The translations under genes and the position numbers were made by a program. A stretch of DNA of 64,000 bases from Carboxylicivirga taeanensis (GTDB lineage Bacteria > Bacteroidota > Bacteroidia > Bacteroidales > Marinilabiliaceae), in assembly GCF_051851475.1 (NCBI RefSeq), contig NZ_JBPUSJ010000002.1, positions 248,001-312,000 on the forward strand. Direction: 5' to 3'. Below the pieces are notes generated by a model. The model was not told where the DNA came from. It was given only the letters and a program-made list of their open reading frames with translations, and did not search any database. The first letter of the stretch is position 1. Each line of letters begins with the position of its first letter. This document shows positions 30,913 to 40,728 of this stretch, in pieces.

Positions 30913-33900
30913 ATGAAAAAAAGATGGAAAGATTGGACAAGATCAAGCTTTAGGTTTCTAAAATTAGCTTGCTTGGGCCTGAGTTTATTTTGGTTGACTA
31001 GTCAAAATGCCATGGCCAAATTAGATGTTGTTGAGTCGACCAGCTCGTCGACGATACAACAAATACAGTTGATAAAGGGTAAAGTGGCAGACAGTAAAGG
31101 AGAACCTTTGCCTGGAGTGAACATTGTTATCAAGGGAACTACCACAGGGGTTATTTCAAATTTAGATGGTGAGTATTCGCTTGAAGCGCCTATTGGTTCA
31201 ACAATTGTTTACTCATTTATTGGTTTCCAGACCAAAGAAATTATTGTCGGAGCAAACTCCGAGATTAATATTACTCTGGAAGATGATTCGATGGGACTTG
31301 ACGAAGTTGTTGTTACGGCGATGGGTGTTAGTTCCGAAAAGAAAAAGCTGAACTTTGCTGTTCAGGGAGTTAAGTCAGAAGTAATTACAAGGGATAAACA
31401 GGCCAATTTTGTTCAGGCACTGGATGGAAGAATTGCTGGTGTTTCCCTGACAGGACAGGGTGGTTCACCTAACGCGGCATCCCAAATGTATATCAGGGGT
31501 GTTTCTTCGTTCAATACAGGTCAAAATAACGAGCCTATTTTCATTTTGAATGGTATGTATGTGTCTGGTGGAGCCACAAAGGCTGCAGAGATAAACCCCT
31601 TAGATATTGAGAGTGTTACTGTTTTAAAAGGCGCTGCTGCTGCGGCTTTATATGGCTCAGATGCTGCCAACGGTGCGATTGTTATAAATACAAAAAGTGG
31701 TAAAGAAGGAAAACTGTCTGTACAGTGGAATAGCTCTTTGCAGGTGGAAGAGGCATACCGGACTCCCGAAATACAAGATACCTACTTAAGAGGAGGTTTG
31801 GGAGTATACAGAGAGCAATCCAAAGGGGGCTGGGGTCCACTAAAGCCAGAGGGCATGCCAGCTTTTGATAATGTAGACAACTTTTTGCAAACTGGTTTAT
31901 TTCATAAGCATGATGTTTCTCTTTCTGGGGGATCAAAAAAGTTCACCTCATACTCTTCAGTAAGCTACACTGATCATGAAGGTATCGTTCCCAACGATTA
32001 CCTTGAGCGGTTGGGTATTATGTCCAAAACAGATTATAATGTTCGCGACAATTTAACAGTGTCTTTATTGGTTAATTTATCCAATAAGAAATCACGTGGT
32101 GCCGGAAAAATGACAAGTGTGTACACATGGCCTATTGATGATGATATAAGTAATTATAAAAATCCAGATGGAAGCATCCGTTGGTTATACGAAAATACCA
32201 ATAGTAAATACTCCTCACCTTTAAATCCTTTATGGGGTAGAAATGAGGATAAGGCTGAGAGCAAAAGTAACAGAACTTTAACACAAGGTTCAATTAACTG
32301 GGAACCTATAACTAACTTAACCCTTACAGGTCGGGTTGGATATGATGTCACTAATAGTGAAAGTTTGAGTGTTATTACTGAGAGGTGGGCACTTGAAGCA
32401 GGAGAAAAACCAACAGCAGAAGCATTGCCTTTCCTGGGGCAAATGTGGTATAAGGATTATCGAACAGAGTTAATGAATTATAACGCTCTAGCTACTTATT
32501 CATATGACATCAGTAAAAAGCTTAAATTGGATGCTTTGGTGGGTGTTGACTTTTTGAGAAAACGAACAAGAGAGAATCATCAAGGTGGGTATCATTTTGT
32601 GCTTCCTGGCTTCCACAGTATAAATAATCTTGGAGCAAAAGATAAGGGCAACCAGGAAATGTATCGTACCGAATATGATAAGTATGGAGTGTTTGGTGAG
32701 ATGAAGTTGGATTATGATGGCATAGCGCATATCAGTTTTACAGGTCGTAACGATAAGTCAAGTTCGTTGGCAGTTGGAAAGAATTCTTATTTCTATCCTT
32801 CCGTGACAGGCGGTGTTGTATTCACTGAGTTATTCGATATTAACTCACCACTGATTAGTTTCGGAAAACTTCGAGGAAACTGGGCACAGGTAGGAAAAGA
32901 TACGACACCATATAAGAACTATAGGGTGTTTAAAATGATGTCTCATCCAGACTGGGGATTTGGTGTTGACCCAACGGTTGCGAGTAATCCATACCTAACC
33001 AATGAGTTAACCACATCGTGGGAGATTGGGGCTGATTTCCGTTTATTTAATGATAAAACTCGCTTAGACGTTGCCTATTACAATACAAATGTTGCTGATC
33101 AGATTGTTACAGTGAGGGTTTCACCGGCTACGGGAAATGTTCTTATGATTAGAAATGAAGGTGAAATTATTAACAAAGGTATTGAGGTTGTTTTGGACCA
33201 GGTGATCCTGCAGCGTTCAGATCTCAAGTGGAATATGGCCATAAACTTTGCTTCCAATAAAGGACGTTTAGGCGATATGCCAGACGGTATAAAAGAGGTG
33301 TATCACCACGCTGGACAGGTAGGGGATATTCGTCCTAGTTCATATGTCAATGGACCTGTGTTTGCGATTAGTGGAAAGGATTATTTGCGAACAGAGAGTG
33401 GAGCTGTTATTGTGGACGAAGAAGGATATCCTTTAATCGATCCAAGTCCATCTCTATTACTTGGAAACCGGGAATCTGACTTTAGTCTGGGTATTGATAA
33501 TCGTGTAAATTATAAAAACTGGAGTTTTTCAGCCTTGATTAATATGCAGGTAGGAGCCGATGTGGTCAATGGAACCCGCCGAACTTTAATGTCTAATGGC
33601 ATGGATGGTCGCATGAGTGACTACCGGAATAGAGAGATAGTAGTTGATGGGGTAGTAGAGCAGGCAGATGGTAATTACGTAGCAAACACAAAGCCAGTTG
33701 TTTACGATCAGCTATTTGTTAATAACTATTATACGAATGTGGGTTCTAACTTTATAGAAGAAGCATCATTCGTGCGTCTTCAAAACGTAACAGTTGGGTA
33801 TGATTTGACACGTCTTGTTAATAGATATGGGATTGGAAATTTAAAACTGTCTTTAACTGGACGCAATTTATTGTTATTAACAGATTACTCAGGGATAGAT

Positions 33901-34011
33901 CCTTCAGTAAACCTGACTGGTAATGCTGGTGGAGCCGGCACATTGGGAATTGATTACAATGGTGTGCCAGCAACACGCTCAATTCTGTTTAATATTAGTG
34001 CCACTTTTTAA
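30913..34011 (+). CDS. susC: SusC/RagA-type TonB-linked outer-membrane transporter
   Basis: A 1,032-residue transporter importing oligosaccharides or peptides across the outer membrane with its SusD partner. Signal peptide (1-36, ends SQNAMA), carboxypeptidase-regulatory-like domain (about 56-135; IKGKVADSKGEPLPGVNIVI), TonB-box-like segment DEVVVTAMGV near 135, plug (about 150-260; LKGAAAAALYGSDAANGAIV near 238) and a long beta barrel ending ILFNISATF. It is first in the operon, 10 nt before susD, under an operator-containing promoter. The neighbours imply a wall-derived glycan, glycopeptide or phosphopolymer cargo, which sequence alone cannot prove. Confidence 0.97.
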   Translation: MKKRWKDWTRSSFRFLKLACLGLSLFWLTSQNAMAKLDVVESTSSSTIQQIQLIKGKVADSKGEPLPGVNIVIKGTTTGVISNLDGEYSLEAPIGSTIVYSFIGFQTKEIIVGANSEINITLEDDSMGLDEVVVTAMGVSSEKKKLNFAVQGVKSEVITRDKQANFVQALDGRIAGVSLTGQGGSPNAASQMYIRGVSSFNTGQNNEPIFILNGMYVSGGATKAAEINPLDIESVTVLKGAAAAALYGSDAANGAIVINTKSGKEGKLSVQWNSSLQVEEAYRTPEIQDTYLRGGLGVYREQSKGGWGPLKPEGMPAFDNVDNFLQTGLFHKHDVSLSGGSKKFTSYSSVSYTDHEGIVPNDYLERLGIMSKTDYNVRDNLTVSLLVNLSNKKSRGAGKMTSVYTWPIDDDISNYKNPDGSIRWLYENTNSKYSSPLNPLWGRNEDKAESKSNRTLTQGSINWEPITNLTLTGRVGYDVTNSESLSVITERWALEAGEKPTAEALPFLGQMWYKDYRTELMNYNALATYSYDISKKLKLDALVGVDFLRKRTRENHQGGYHFVLPGFHSINNLGAKDKGNQEMYRTEYDKYGVFGEMKLDYDGIAHISFTGRNDKSSSLAVGKNSYFYPSVTGGVVFTELFDINSPLISFGKLRGNWAQVGKDTTPYKNYRVFKMMSHPDWGFGVDPTVASNPYLTNELTTSWEIGADFRLFNDKTRLDVAYYNTNVADQIVTVRVSPATGNVLMIRNEGEIINKGIEVVLDQVILQRSDLKWNMAINFASNKGRLGDMPDGIKEVYHHAGQVGDIRPSSYVNGPVFAISGKDYLRTESGAVIVDEEGYPLIDPSPSLLLGNRESDFSLGIDNRVNYKNWSFSALINMQVGADVVNGTRRTLMSNGMDGRMSDYRNREIVVDGVVEQADGNYVANTKPVVYDQLFVNNYYTNVGSNFIEEASFVRLQNVTVGYDLTRLVNRYGIGNLKLSLTGRNLLLLTDYSGIDPSVNLTGNAGGAGTLGIDYNGVPATRSILFNISATF

Positions 34012-34021
34012 ATAAAGAACG

Positions 34022-35689
34022 ATGAAACTAGTTAGAATACAAAATATATGGCTGACTTGCTTGAATAAAGTAGCAAGTCTTCATCCGAAAACTAAGCGAA
34101 CGGTTACCACAATAACTTTAATAGGTGGATTATTGGGAGCCACAAGCTGCGATGATTTCTTAGGAGATAATGTGAATCCTGATAAGTCTGTTTATGCTAC
34201 AAATGACTTGTTGATGCCAACGGTACTATTCTATTCAGCATTGCAAGATTATGATCACGCCGAGTATGGCACATATCTTAGTCAGTGCCTCACCACTGGT
34301 GGGCGAAGCCAAACAGGGGCATATGCCTATCGAAGTGGATGGGAATTTCTTGGAATGAACCGTCATCCGCAGTGGCGCCGTCATTTCTTTGATGTTGGTT
34401 CTAATCTGGATGTGCTTTTGAGACAAGCAGAAGAGGAAGGTTCTGCAAACTATCAAGCTTTGGGTGGATTACTGAGGGTAATGTCGAACCAAAAGACAAC
34501 CGATGTTTTTGGAGATATGCCCTTAACAGAAGCTTATGGAGCCAGTGGAGCACCAAAATATGATCCGCAGGAAGATATTTATTTATGGATGAGCAGCGAG
34601 ATTGAACGCCTTGAAAAGCTGTTTGAAAGTGAGGAGATAAATCAACCAGATAATCGTCTGATGGATGAGCGTGCGGATCGAATATTTGCTGGTGATATGA
34701 GTAAGTGGAAACAGGTGTTATACGGTGTAAAGGCCAGATTATTGTTGCGTAACCTACCTAACCTTAATACCGATGCAGCTACCTGTCAGCAAATAATTTC
34801 AGCTGCCGAAATGGCCTTACAAGGATGGTCTGATCCGATGTATCAATTTGACGGAGGAACTGTTGTTGAACATAACTGCATGTGGGGAAGGACTAACAAA
34901 GGGGTTAATGTATGGGAAAGTCGTCAAAATGATCTTCTTTCAGCTGTTCCTACTGCCTTCTTTATGGAAGACATTATGGCATATGATATTGAGAATGATA
35001 CTTGTCCAGATCCGCGTTTGCCTTATTTAATGCTAAAGCGTGGAAACATGGAAAATAATATTGACACAGTCTATAGATATTTAGAAGCTAATTATGGCAT
35101 GCCAGCTACTCATAATCAGGAGTATTATCCAGATTTACACGAATCTGTTCTAACAACAGATGCATCGGCCATTTGTTTGTTAACAGAAGGAGAGCTGCAT
35201 TTTATTATTGCAGAAGCTGCCTATTGGGTTCAAGATCTAAATAAGGCGCATCAGCACTTTATAGAAGGTATACGTTACCATATGAACCGTTTGGGCGTGC
35301 CTGTTGAGCAAATTGATGCATATGTGTCTAACTCAGACTTAGTACCTGGAAGTTCTAATATAACATTGAAGGATATTATGGCTGAAAAGTACAAGGCGAT
35401 GTATCTGCAGCCTGAGCAATGGAATGATTTAAGACGTTATGGTTACAGTAACAATAATAATGGGATTACCTATTCGACTTTTAGAGGAGAAGAGGTAATT
35501 TATCCGGAGCTACGCCGACCATATAACCTTTATGAGCCATATTGGGGCCAACCAAACACCTGGATACAGAGATTGAACTACGATCCGGAAACAGAAGAGA
35601 AGTATAATAGAGGTGAACTAGAGCGCTTAGGAGCCTTCCGCAATCATGAATGGTTAAAAAAACCAATGATTTGGGGACGTGCTAATTAG
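34022..35689 (+). CDS. susD: SusD/RagB-family substrate-binding lipoprotein
   Basis: A 555-residue surface lipoprotein of the SusD-like type that closes over the SusC barrel. The lipobox LLGATSC (Cys43) follows an unusually long basic N-region (about 30 residues) with no later Met to choose. The SusD helical repeats are seen in ALGGLLRVMSNQKTTDVFGD near 142, IIAEAAYW near 396 and the C-terminal block EKYKAMYLQPEQWNDLRRYG near 460. Start is 10 nt after the susC stop. The ligand cannot be inferred from the protein. Confidence 0.95.
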   Translation: MKLVRIQNIWLTCLNKVASLHPKTKRTVTTITLIGGLLGATSCDDFLGDNVNPDKSVYATNDLLMPTVLFYSALQDYDHAEYGTYLSQCLTTGGRSQTGAYAYRSGWEFLGMNRHPQWRRHFFDVGSNLDVLLRQAEEEGSANYQALGGLLRVMSNQKTTDVFGDMPLTEAYGASGAPKYDPQEDIYLWMSSEIERLEKLFESEEINQPDNRLMDERADRIFAGDMSKWKQVLYGVKARLLLRNLPNLNTDAATCQQIISAAEMALQGWSDPMYQFDGGTVVEHNCMWGRTNKGVNVWESRQNDLLSAVPTAFFMEDIMAYDIENDTCPDPRLPYLMLKRGNMENNIDTVYRYLEANYGMPATHNQEYYPDLHESVLTTDASAICLLTEGELHFIIAEAAYWVQDLNKAHQHFIEGIRYHMNRLGVPVEQIDAYVSNSDLVPGSSNITLKDIMAEKYKAMYLQPEQWNDLRRYGYSNNNNGITYSTFRGEEVIYPELRRPYNLYEPYWGQPNTWIQRLNYDPETEEKYNRGELERLGAFRNHEWLKKPMIWGRAN

Positions 35690-35729
35690 TGTACTTTTGT
35701 TAAATAAAATGATTCAAAACCTTTTACAA

Positions 35730-36578
35730 ATGAAAAAGAGTTTTCTTAAATATTTATCTTATTGTTTGGTTGGTTTTTTGCCGTTAACATCCTGTGAGAT
35801 TAACGACCCAATCAACGACTTAGTAAAAACAGGTGATAAAGCGGCCAATGTGTACATGGAAATACCATTGGATAAAGTCAGTGCAGGTAAGAATGTTGAA
35901 TTTTATACAGAGTATTGGTCTGAGGATGATCAGTATAGCAAATTGGAAATTTGGTATTCAATTCATATGCAGCTTAATTATAGTTTAACTGCCCCACTAA
36001 CGAATTACACCTTTTCGCTTGATTCGACAGAACTTTCTAGGGAATTACAACTAATTCAATCTTTTGAGCATAGCACTGATAATTATAATGCGGAAAAATA
36101 TGCCTATGTACTTGAAGATGGTTTTCCCATTAGTTATACTCTGTCCCCTTCTTCAATCAGTAAATTACTGGATTATGATGAAACGCAAATTCAACGATAT
36201 TTTCCGCAATCTGTGATCGATCGCTTTTATGTTGGTTTTTTTGAAACATTAAACTATGATTTGTTATATGAGTTGCTTGTGGATAAATATACTATGCTTA
36301 CAGACGTTGAGTTTGAAACACATTATGATGTTCAGGAGGTTGAAGACCCAAATCAAGCAGGACAAACTATCGAAATTAAAGTGATGAAACCGGAATCTGC
36401 TGCTGTACTTAGTGGTATGGTGCGTGAAATCCCACTGCAGGATTTGGTGTTTGAACCATTACATCTTTTTTACAATATGAGTTTTTCAAAGTCATATGAG
36501 CTAAAAGCTAAATTTCGAGTAGTTAATGGTTTGGGTGTTCAGAATTTTTCTGAGGAAAAAAATGTAACTGTTTTATAA
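35730..36578 (+). CDS. Surface lipoprotein of unknown family in the SusCD operon
   Basis: A 282-residue lipoprotein: lipobox LPLTSC (Cys22), then CEINDPINDLVKTGDKAANV, an immunoglobulin-like beta-sandwich start (about 35-120) and a helical middle (about 125-215), ending with another beta strand region. I chose the ATG at 35730, because the signal peptide starts exactly there (MKKSFLKYLSYC) and the earlier start at 35679 would overlap susD with an odd extension. The third position after susC and susD is usually taken by a surface glycan-binding protein; that is the likely role but no family was recognised. Confidence 0.75.
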   Translation: MKKSFLKYLSYCLVGFLPLTSCEINDPINDLVKTGDKAANVYMEIPLDKVSAGKNVEFYTEYWSEDDQYSKLEIWYSIHMQLNYSLTAPLTNYTFSLDSTELSRELQLIQSFEHSTDNYNAEKYAYVLEDGFPISYTLSPSSISKLLDYDETQIQRYFPQSVIDRFYVGFFETLNYDLLYELLVDKYTMLTDVEFETHYDVQEVEDPNQAGQTIEIKVMKPESAAVLSGMVREIPLQDLVFEPLHLFYNMSFSKSYELKAKFRVVNGLGVQNFSEEKNVTVL

Positions 36579-36603
36579 TCCAACAAGTCTATATTATAGA
36601 ATT

Positions 36604-38226
36604 ATGAAAAAATTTAATAAGTATATAATGGCACTGCTGGCAATAGCTTCTTTGTTATGCACAGTAGCTTGTGAACAAGATATTGATGTGGAGGAGTTTC
36701 CCCCAAAGGATATTGAGTTTAGTTACCATTCAGAGTCACTGCATTATGTAATTGGAGAGGAAATAACCTTTAATAATGAGTCGGTTGTAGGAACAAGTTG
36801 GCAATGGAATTTTGGAGATGGCACGACTTCCTCTGATGAAAATCCGGTGCACATATACCGTACTCCGGGAACCTACAAAGTAACCTTAACAGTTGATGAA
36901 AAGCATACCATCGAAAAATCGTTAATGATTAGTGATATTGTGCCAATTATAAGCTATCAATCTACTGATCCGGTTGTTGTTTTTAATCAATCAGAAGTTC
37001 AGTTTGATGTTTTTGTTCTAAACCCAGAAGAGTTGGCTGTAGAGTATACTTGGAGCTTTCCAGAAGGAACAACAGGAGAAGCTATTGGCCAGAACTTGAC
37101 ATCAGGCGAGAAAAGCCCAAAGGCGATGTTTGGAACTTTGGGTAGTCAGGTTGTGAGCTTAACGGTTAAAATTGGAGAAAAGGTATTAGATCCTGTTTCT
37201 GTAAATGTAAAGGTTTACTACAACGAGCCAGTTAGAACGCTTTATTATGCTGTCAAAGAGGGTAATATAATGGCTAACAAACTCATACCAGGAATGTCTT
37301 TAGCCGTTAATAAGCCTTTCGATTATGGATATCGTTCTGGTAAACACCCGCTTAGTTTGCAGTTTGAAGGAGATAATCTATATGTTTTTGATGCAGGAAC
37401 ACGAACTGGGTATACCGCCGGTAATGCAACCCTTGGTGACGGAGAAATATTTATTATGTCTCATGATGGAGCGCGTCGTGAAACAGTAATCGAAAATTTT
37501 GGTGGAGATACTTATAATGACTTCTATTATGGATATGTTGATCAAACTGATATTTACTGGGCAAACCGTCGAGAAGGAATTTTCAGAATCAACAAGGAAA
37601 CCAGAAATAAGAAGTTTTCATTAGATGAAATAGATTACTTTGTTAAAAACGCTTGGCTAGGTTATTATGGTAAAGGAATTGGCTGGGGACATGTAAACGG
37701 ACCAATTTCTATGTTGGGTGATGTGTTTTATTGGGGTAAAAACTCAAACGGGAAAGGAATATTCCGTTTTAAAGAAACAGATATCTCAACTAATCCGGAT
37801 GAAGTGCCTGTTGAAGGTGCTATTGCCAATAATTTCAGTATTCGTGGATTAGCTATTGACGAAGTTAATGGCAAGGTGTACTTCTCAGATTCCCAATATA
37901 TAAAGTTTTTCCGTTGTAATCTGGATGGGTCAGAACTTGAAGTTATTGATGGTTCACCTGCTGATACAGAGGGAGGCCAATCTGAGCTGCTCTTTATAAC
38001 AGGAATTGCAGTAGATGTTGATGAGAATGGAAATGGTTATGTATACTGGGCGTACCGTGGGCCTGATGTTCCTGAAGGAGAAAATCCTGAAGAATATTAT
38101 GCGACTAACCCATTGCATAAGTCAGGTATTAAGCGGTATAGTCTGAATGATCCTAATGCTCAGGTAGAGTATTTTGTTGAAGACGTAGAAGTATATGGTC
38201 TTGCTATAGACAACACTATGCGATAA
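36604..38226 (+). CDS. PKD-domain lipoprotein with C-terminal beta-propeller
   Basis: A 540-residue lipoprotein (lipobox TVAC, Cys23; Cys19 also possible). A classic PKD domain (about 35-105; TSWQWNFGDGTTSSDENPVH, YKVTLTVDE) is followed by a second PKD-like domain (about 112-205) and a C-terminal six-bladed propeller of the YWTD/NHL kind (about 210-540; DQTDIYWANRREGIFRIN, GLAIDEVNGKVYFSDSQ, YVYWAYRG). It is secreted and probably surface exposed, a substrate-binding role fitting its place between susCD and the secreted hydrolases. No catalytic motif is visible. Confidence 0.85.
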   Translation: MKKFNKYIMALLAIASLLCTVACEQDIDVEEFPPKDIEFSYHSESLHYVIGEEITFNNESVVGTSWQWNFGDGTTSSDENPVHIYRTPGTYKVTLTVDEKHTIEKSLMISDIVPIISYQSTDPVVVFNQSEVQFDVFVLNPEELAVEYTWSFPEGTTGEAIGQNLTSGEKSPKAMFGTLGSQVVSLTVKIGEKVLDPVSVNVKVYYNEPVRTLYYAVKEGNIMANKLIPGMSLAVNKPFDYGYRSGKHPLSLQFEGDNLYVFDAGTRTGYTAGNATLGDGEIFIMSHDGARRETVIENFGGDTYNDFYYGYVDQTDIYWANRREGIFRINKETRNKKFSLDEIDYFVKNAWLGYYGKGIGWGHVNGPISMLGDVFYWGKNSNGKGIFRFKETDISTNPDEVPVEGAIANNFSIRGLAIDEVNGKVYFSDSQYIKFFRCNLDGSELEVIDGSPADTEGGQSELLFITGIAVDVDENGNGYVYWAYRGPDVPEGENPEEYYATNPLHKSGIKRYSLNDPNAQVEYFVEDVEVYGLAIDNTMR

Positions 38227-38243
38227 GATAATCTATCCGAATT

Positions 38244-40700
38244 ATGAAAAAAATCTTAGTATTAATTTTATTATCCCTTTGGAGTGGTGCTGCCTTTACA
38301 CAAGGCGGTATCACCCTGCAAGGGGTAACCTATAGGGTTGATACCTTGGTTCATAAACACGATGTTGGACTAGGGGCAAATCATACCTATTTTCGTTTAC
38401 CAGATCTGCCGCTTCAAGTATCAGTGCTTGAAATTCCAGCTAAAAATCCTTATTTATCAATTGAGTCCTGCTTAAGTTACGATACAATTAGAGGAATTGA
38501 GCCTACTTCAAAAATGGTGGCAAGAAAATCAACTCCAGAAAATTACATTTTTGGGGCAATTAATGGTGATTTTTATAACACCAGTGGTGTTGATAAGGGC
38601 TTAACTGTTGGAGGGCAATTGATCAATGGCCAAGTTGCTCTGGTGCCACACAGTTCAAGACCCAATGTAGCTTTTAGTGGCAATAACGATCTTTTTTTAG
38701 ATGTTATGAAACTTCAGGGAGAGGTTGTCATTAACAATCAAACAAAACTAATAAATGGCATTAATAAGGCGAGAGGAGCAGATCAGCTGATATTATATAA
38801 TGCTTACGGTGGAAAAACAACTGATACTAATGATTTTGGAGTAGAGGTGGTTGTACAACCTGTAAGTGGAGAGTGGAGTGTGAATACACCTCTTTTGTGT
38901 CGAGTAGAGTCCATAGCGGATGGGGAAGGGAACCGATTGCTTGAAGCCGGAAAAGCAGTGCTTTCTGGGCATGGTTTAGCAGCAGATTTTTTACGACAGG
39001 TGTCTGTTGATCAGGAAATAACGCTTAATCTAAAAGTGCAATTGGCTAACGATGTTGATGCGAAGCCAATACTAACCAACTCAATAGGAGGTGACCGCAT
39101 AATCCTTTCAAAAGGGCAAGTTCAGGAAAACAACTGGAAAGAACTCCATCCTCGCTCAGCTATTGGCCGAAGTTTAGATGGTAAAAAAATAATTTTAATG
39201 GTAGTTGAGGGCCGTTCAAGTGAATCTATTGGTGTTTCAACAAAGCAATTAGCTGAACTGATGTATCAGTCAGGGGCAAGTGATGCCTTCAACCTCGATG
39301 GTGGAGGCTCATCAACACTTGTAATAAGAGGGGATGTAGCTAATGTAACTTCAGATGGATATGAACGAAGCGTAGCTAATTCTTTATTATTCAGCTCTTT
39401 AGCCCCTAAGGGGCAAGCCGTTAAGATGCAGTTGAGTGCTCAACATATGACTATTCCTTTTGGACAAAGCAAGCATATAAAGGCGAGTACTTTTAATGAA
39501 TATGGAGATGTGGTTGATTACCTATCTGCTACTAATGTCAGTTATAGGATTGAAGGTGATATTGGGACTATTAATTCAGATGGTGTTTTTCAAGCGACGG
39601 GGAATGCTGAGAAAGGAATGATAATTGGTGAATGGGGTAATTCATCGGATACTGTTCATGTTCGTTTGACAGGAATCGAGTCATTGTACTTTGAACCTGC
39701 CCAATTGACAATAGATCACTTAAAAACATATAAGTTTAAAGTATTTGGTCTTGATATAAACAATAATGTAATCGAATTAGATAATAAGCTAATCGGGTTC
39801 AGATCATTATCCCCACATGTGGGAACTGTAAATGATGATGGTGTTTTCAAAGGAATTACAGATGGGCAGGTTGTTGTTGAAGCTTATACTTTAGATGAAC
39901 AACTTAGTGCAGTATGCGACATTAATGTGGAGGTTGCTAAAGGCACAGTTTTGTTGGATGGTTTTCAGCAGCCGGAATCATGGACTACTACATCAAGTTG
40001 GCTTAATTGGGTAAAGCTTGAAAGAGGGACTTGGTTAAATGATCATGAGGAGATCTTGAAAGTATCTTATCAAATGACCTATCAAAATAGAACTGCAAGT
40101 ATTACACTAAGTAGAAATTTTCCAATTTATTCGATGCCAGATTCACTAGCTTTGGTTGCTACAGGAAATGGTGTTAGCTCATCAATCCAGCTAAATATTG
40201 AACATCCGTCAGGGGCTTGTGTTGTTCCTCGTTTTTCAGGGCAAGATATGTTGAAGCATAGAGCCCCAATTGATGTGACAAATATTGCTCAAGAGTATTA
40301 TCCATTGAGTTTTAACTCTATAGTATTAAAGGTAGAGCGTAACAGTAGTTATACCTTTGGTCAAAATTATGAGGGATCATTTTTTATAAAGGGACTATAT
40401 GCGACTTATCCCGATAAGCAAATTGCGACAGATATAGGCGAATTTCCACAAGTCAATAAGCGGTTTACTATAAGTCCAAATCCAGTTATTGATGATTTAG
40501 TGATAGGAAGTCAATTAGTTAGTGAGGCCCTAGAGTTTGAGTTGTTTAATTTGAATGGACAGCTTGTTGGAGTATGGAATGTGGCAATGGATGGAGTAAG
40601 CAGATGCACCGTGAATGTGAGTCATTTGTCGCCCGGCCTTTATATCTACAAGATTAGAACAAGTAGCTCTTTAGAAACAGGTAAAATTCTAAAGAGATAA
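38244..40700 (+). CDS. Secreted phosphodiester glycosidase (NAGPA/DUF2233) with T9SS tail
   Basis: An 818-residue enzyme: signal peptide (1-19), a NAGPA domain (about 60-390) with GAINGDFYNTSG near 105, HPRSAIGRSLDGKKI near 305 and NLDGGGSSTLVIRG near 350, two Ig-like BIG domains (about 395-560), a carbohydrate-binding-like domain (about 570-735) and a T9SS sorting domain (about 745-818; FTISPNPVIDDLVIG). The human homologue removes GlcNAc from GlcNAc-phosphate-mannose, so bonds of the type sugar-1-phosphate-sugar are the family's targets. In bacteria, wall teichoic acids or phosphate-linked capsules would offer such bonds. It is cell-surface or secreted. Confidence 0.92.
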   Translation: MKKILVLILLSLWSGAAFTQGGITLQGVTYRVDTLVHKHDVGLGANHTYFRLPDLPLQVSVLEIPAKNPYLSIESCLSYDTIRGIEPTSKMVARKSTPENYIFGAINGDFYNTSGVDKGLTVGGQLINGQVALVPHSSRPNVAFSGNNDLFLDVMKLQGEVVINNQTKLINGINKARGADQLILYNAYGGKTTDTNDFGVEVVVQPVSGEWSVNTPLLCRVESIADGEGNRLLEAGKAVLSGHGLAADFLRQVSVDQEITLNLKVQLANDVDAKPILTNSIGGDRIILSKGQVQENNWKELHPRSAIGRSLDGKKIILMVVEGRSSESIGVSTKQLAELMYQSGASDAFNLDGGGSSTLVIRGDVANVTSDGYERSVANSLLFSSLAPKGQAVKMQLSAQHMTIPFGQSKHIKASTFNEYGDVVDYLSATNVSYRIEGDIGTINSDGVFQATGNAEKGMIIGEWGNSSDTVHVRLTGIESLYFEPAQLTIDHLKTYKFKVFGLDINNNVIELDNKLIGFRSLSPHVGTVNDDGVFKGITDGQVVVEAYTLDEQLSAVCDINVEVAKGTVLLDGFQQPESWTTTSSWLNWVKLERGTWLNDHEEILKVSYQMTYQNRTASITLSRNFPIYSMPDSLALVATGNGVSSSIQLNIEHPSGACVVPRFSGQDMLKHRAPIDVTNIAQEYYPLSFNSIVLKVERNSSYTFGQNYEGSFFIKGLYATYPDKQIATDIGEFPQVNKRFTISPNPVIDDLVIGSQLVSEALEFELFNLNGQLVGVWNVAMDGVSRCTVNVSHLSPGLYIYKIRTSSSLETGKILKR

Positions 40701-40728
40701 TTAAAGTGTTAAATTTTAAGTGCTAAAG

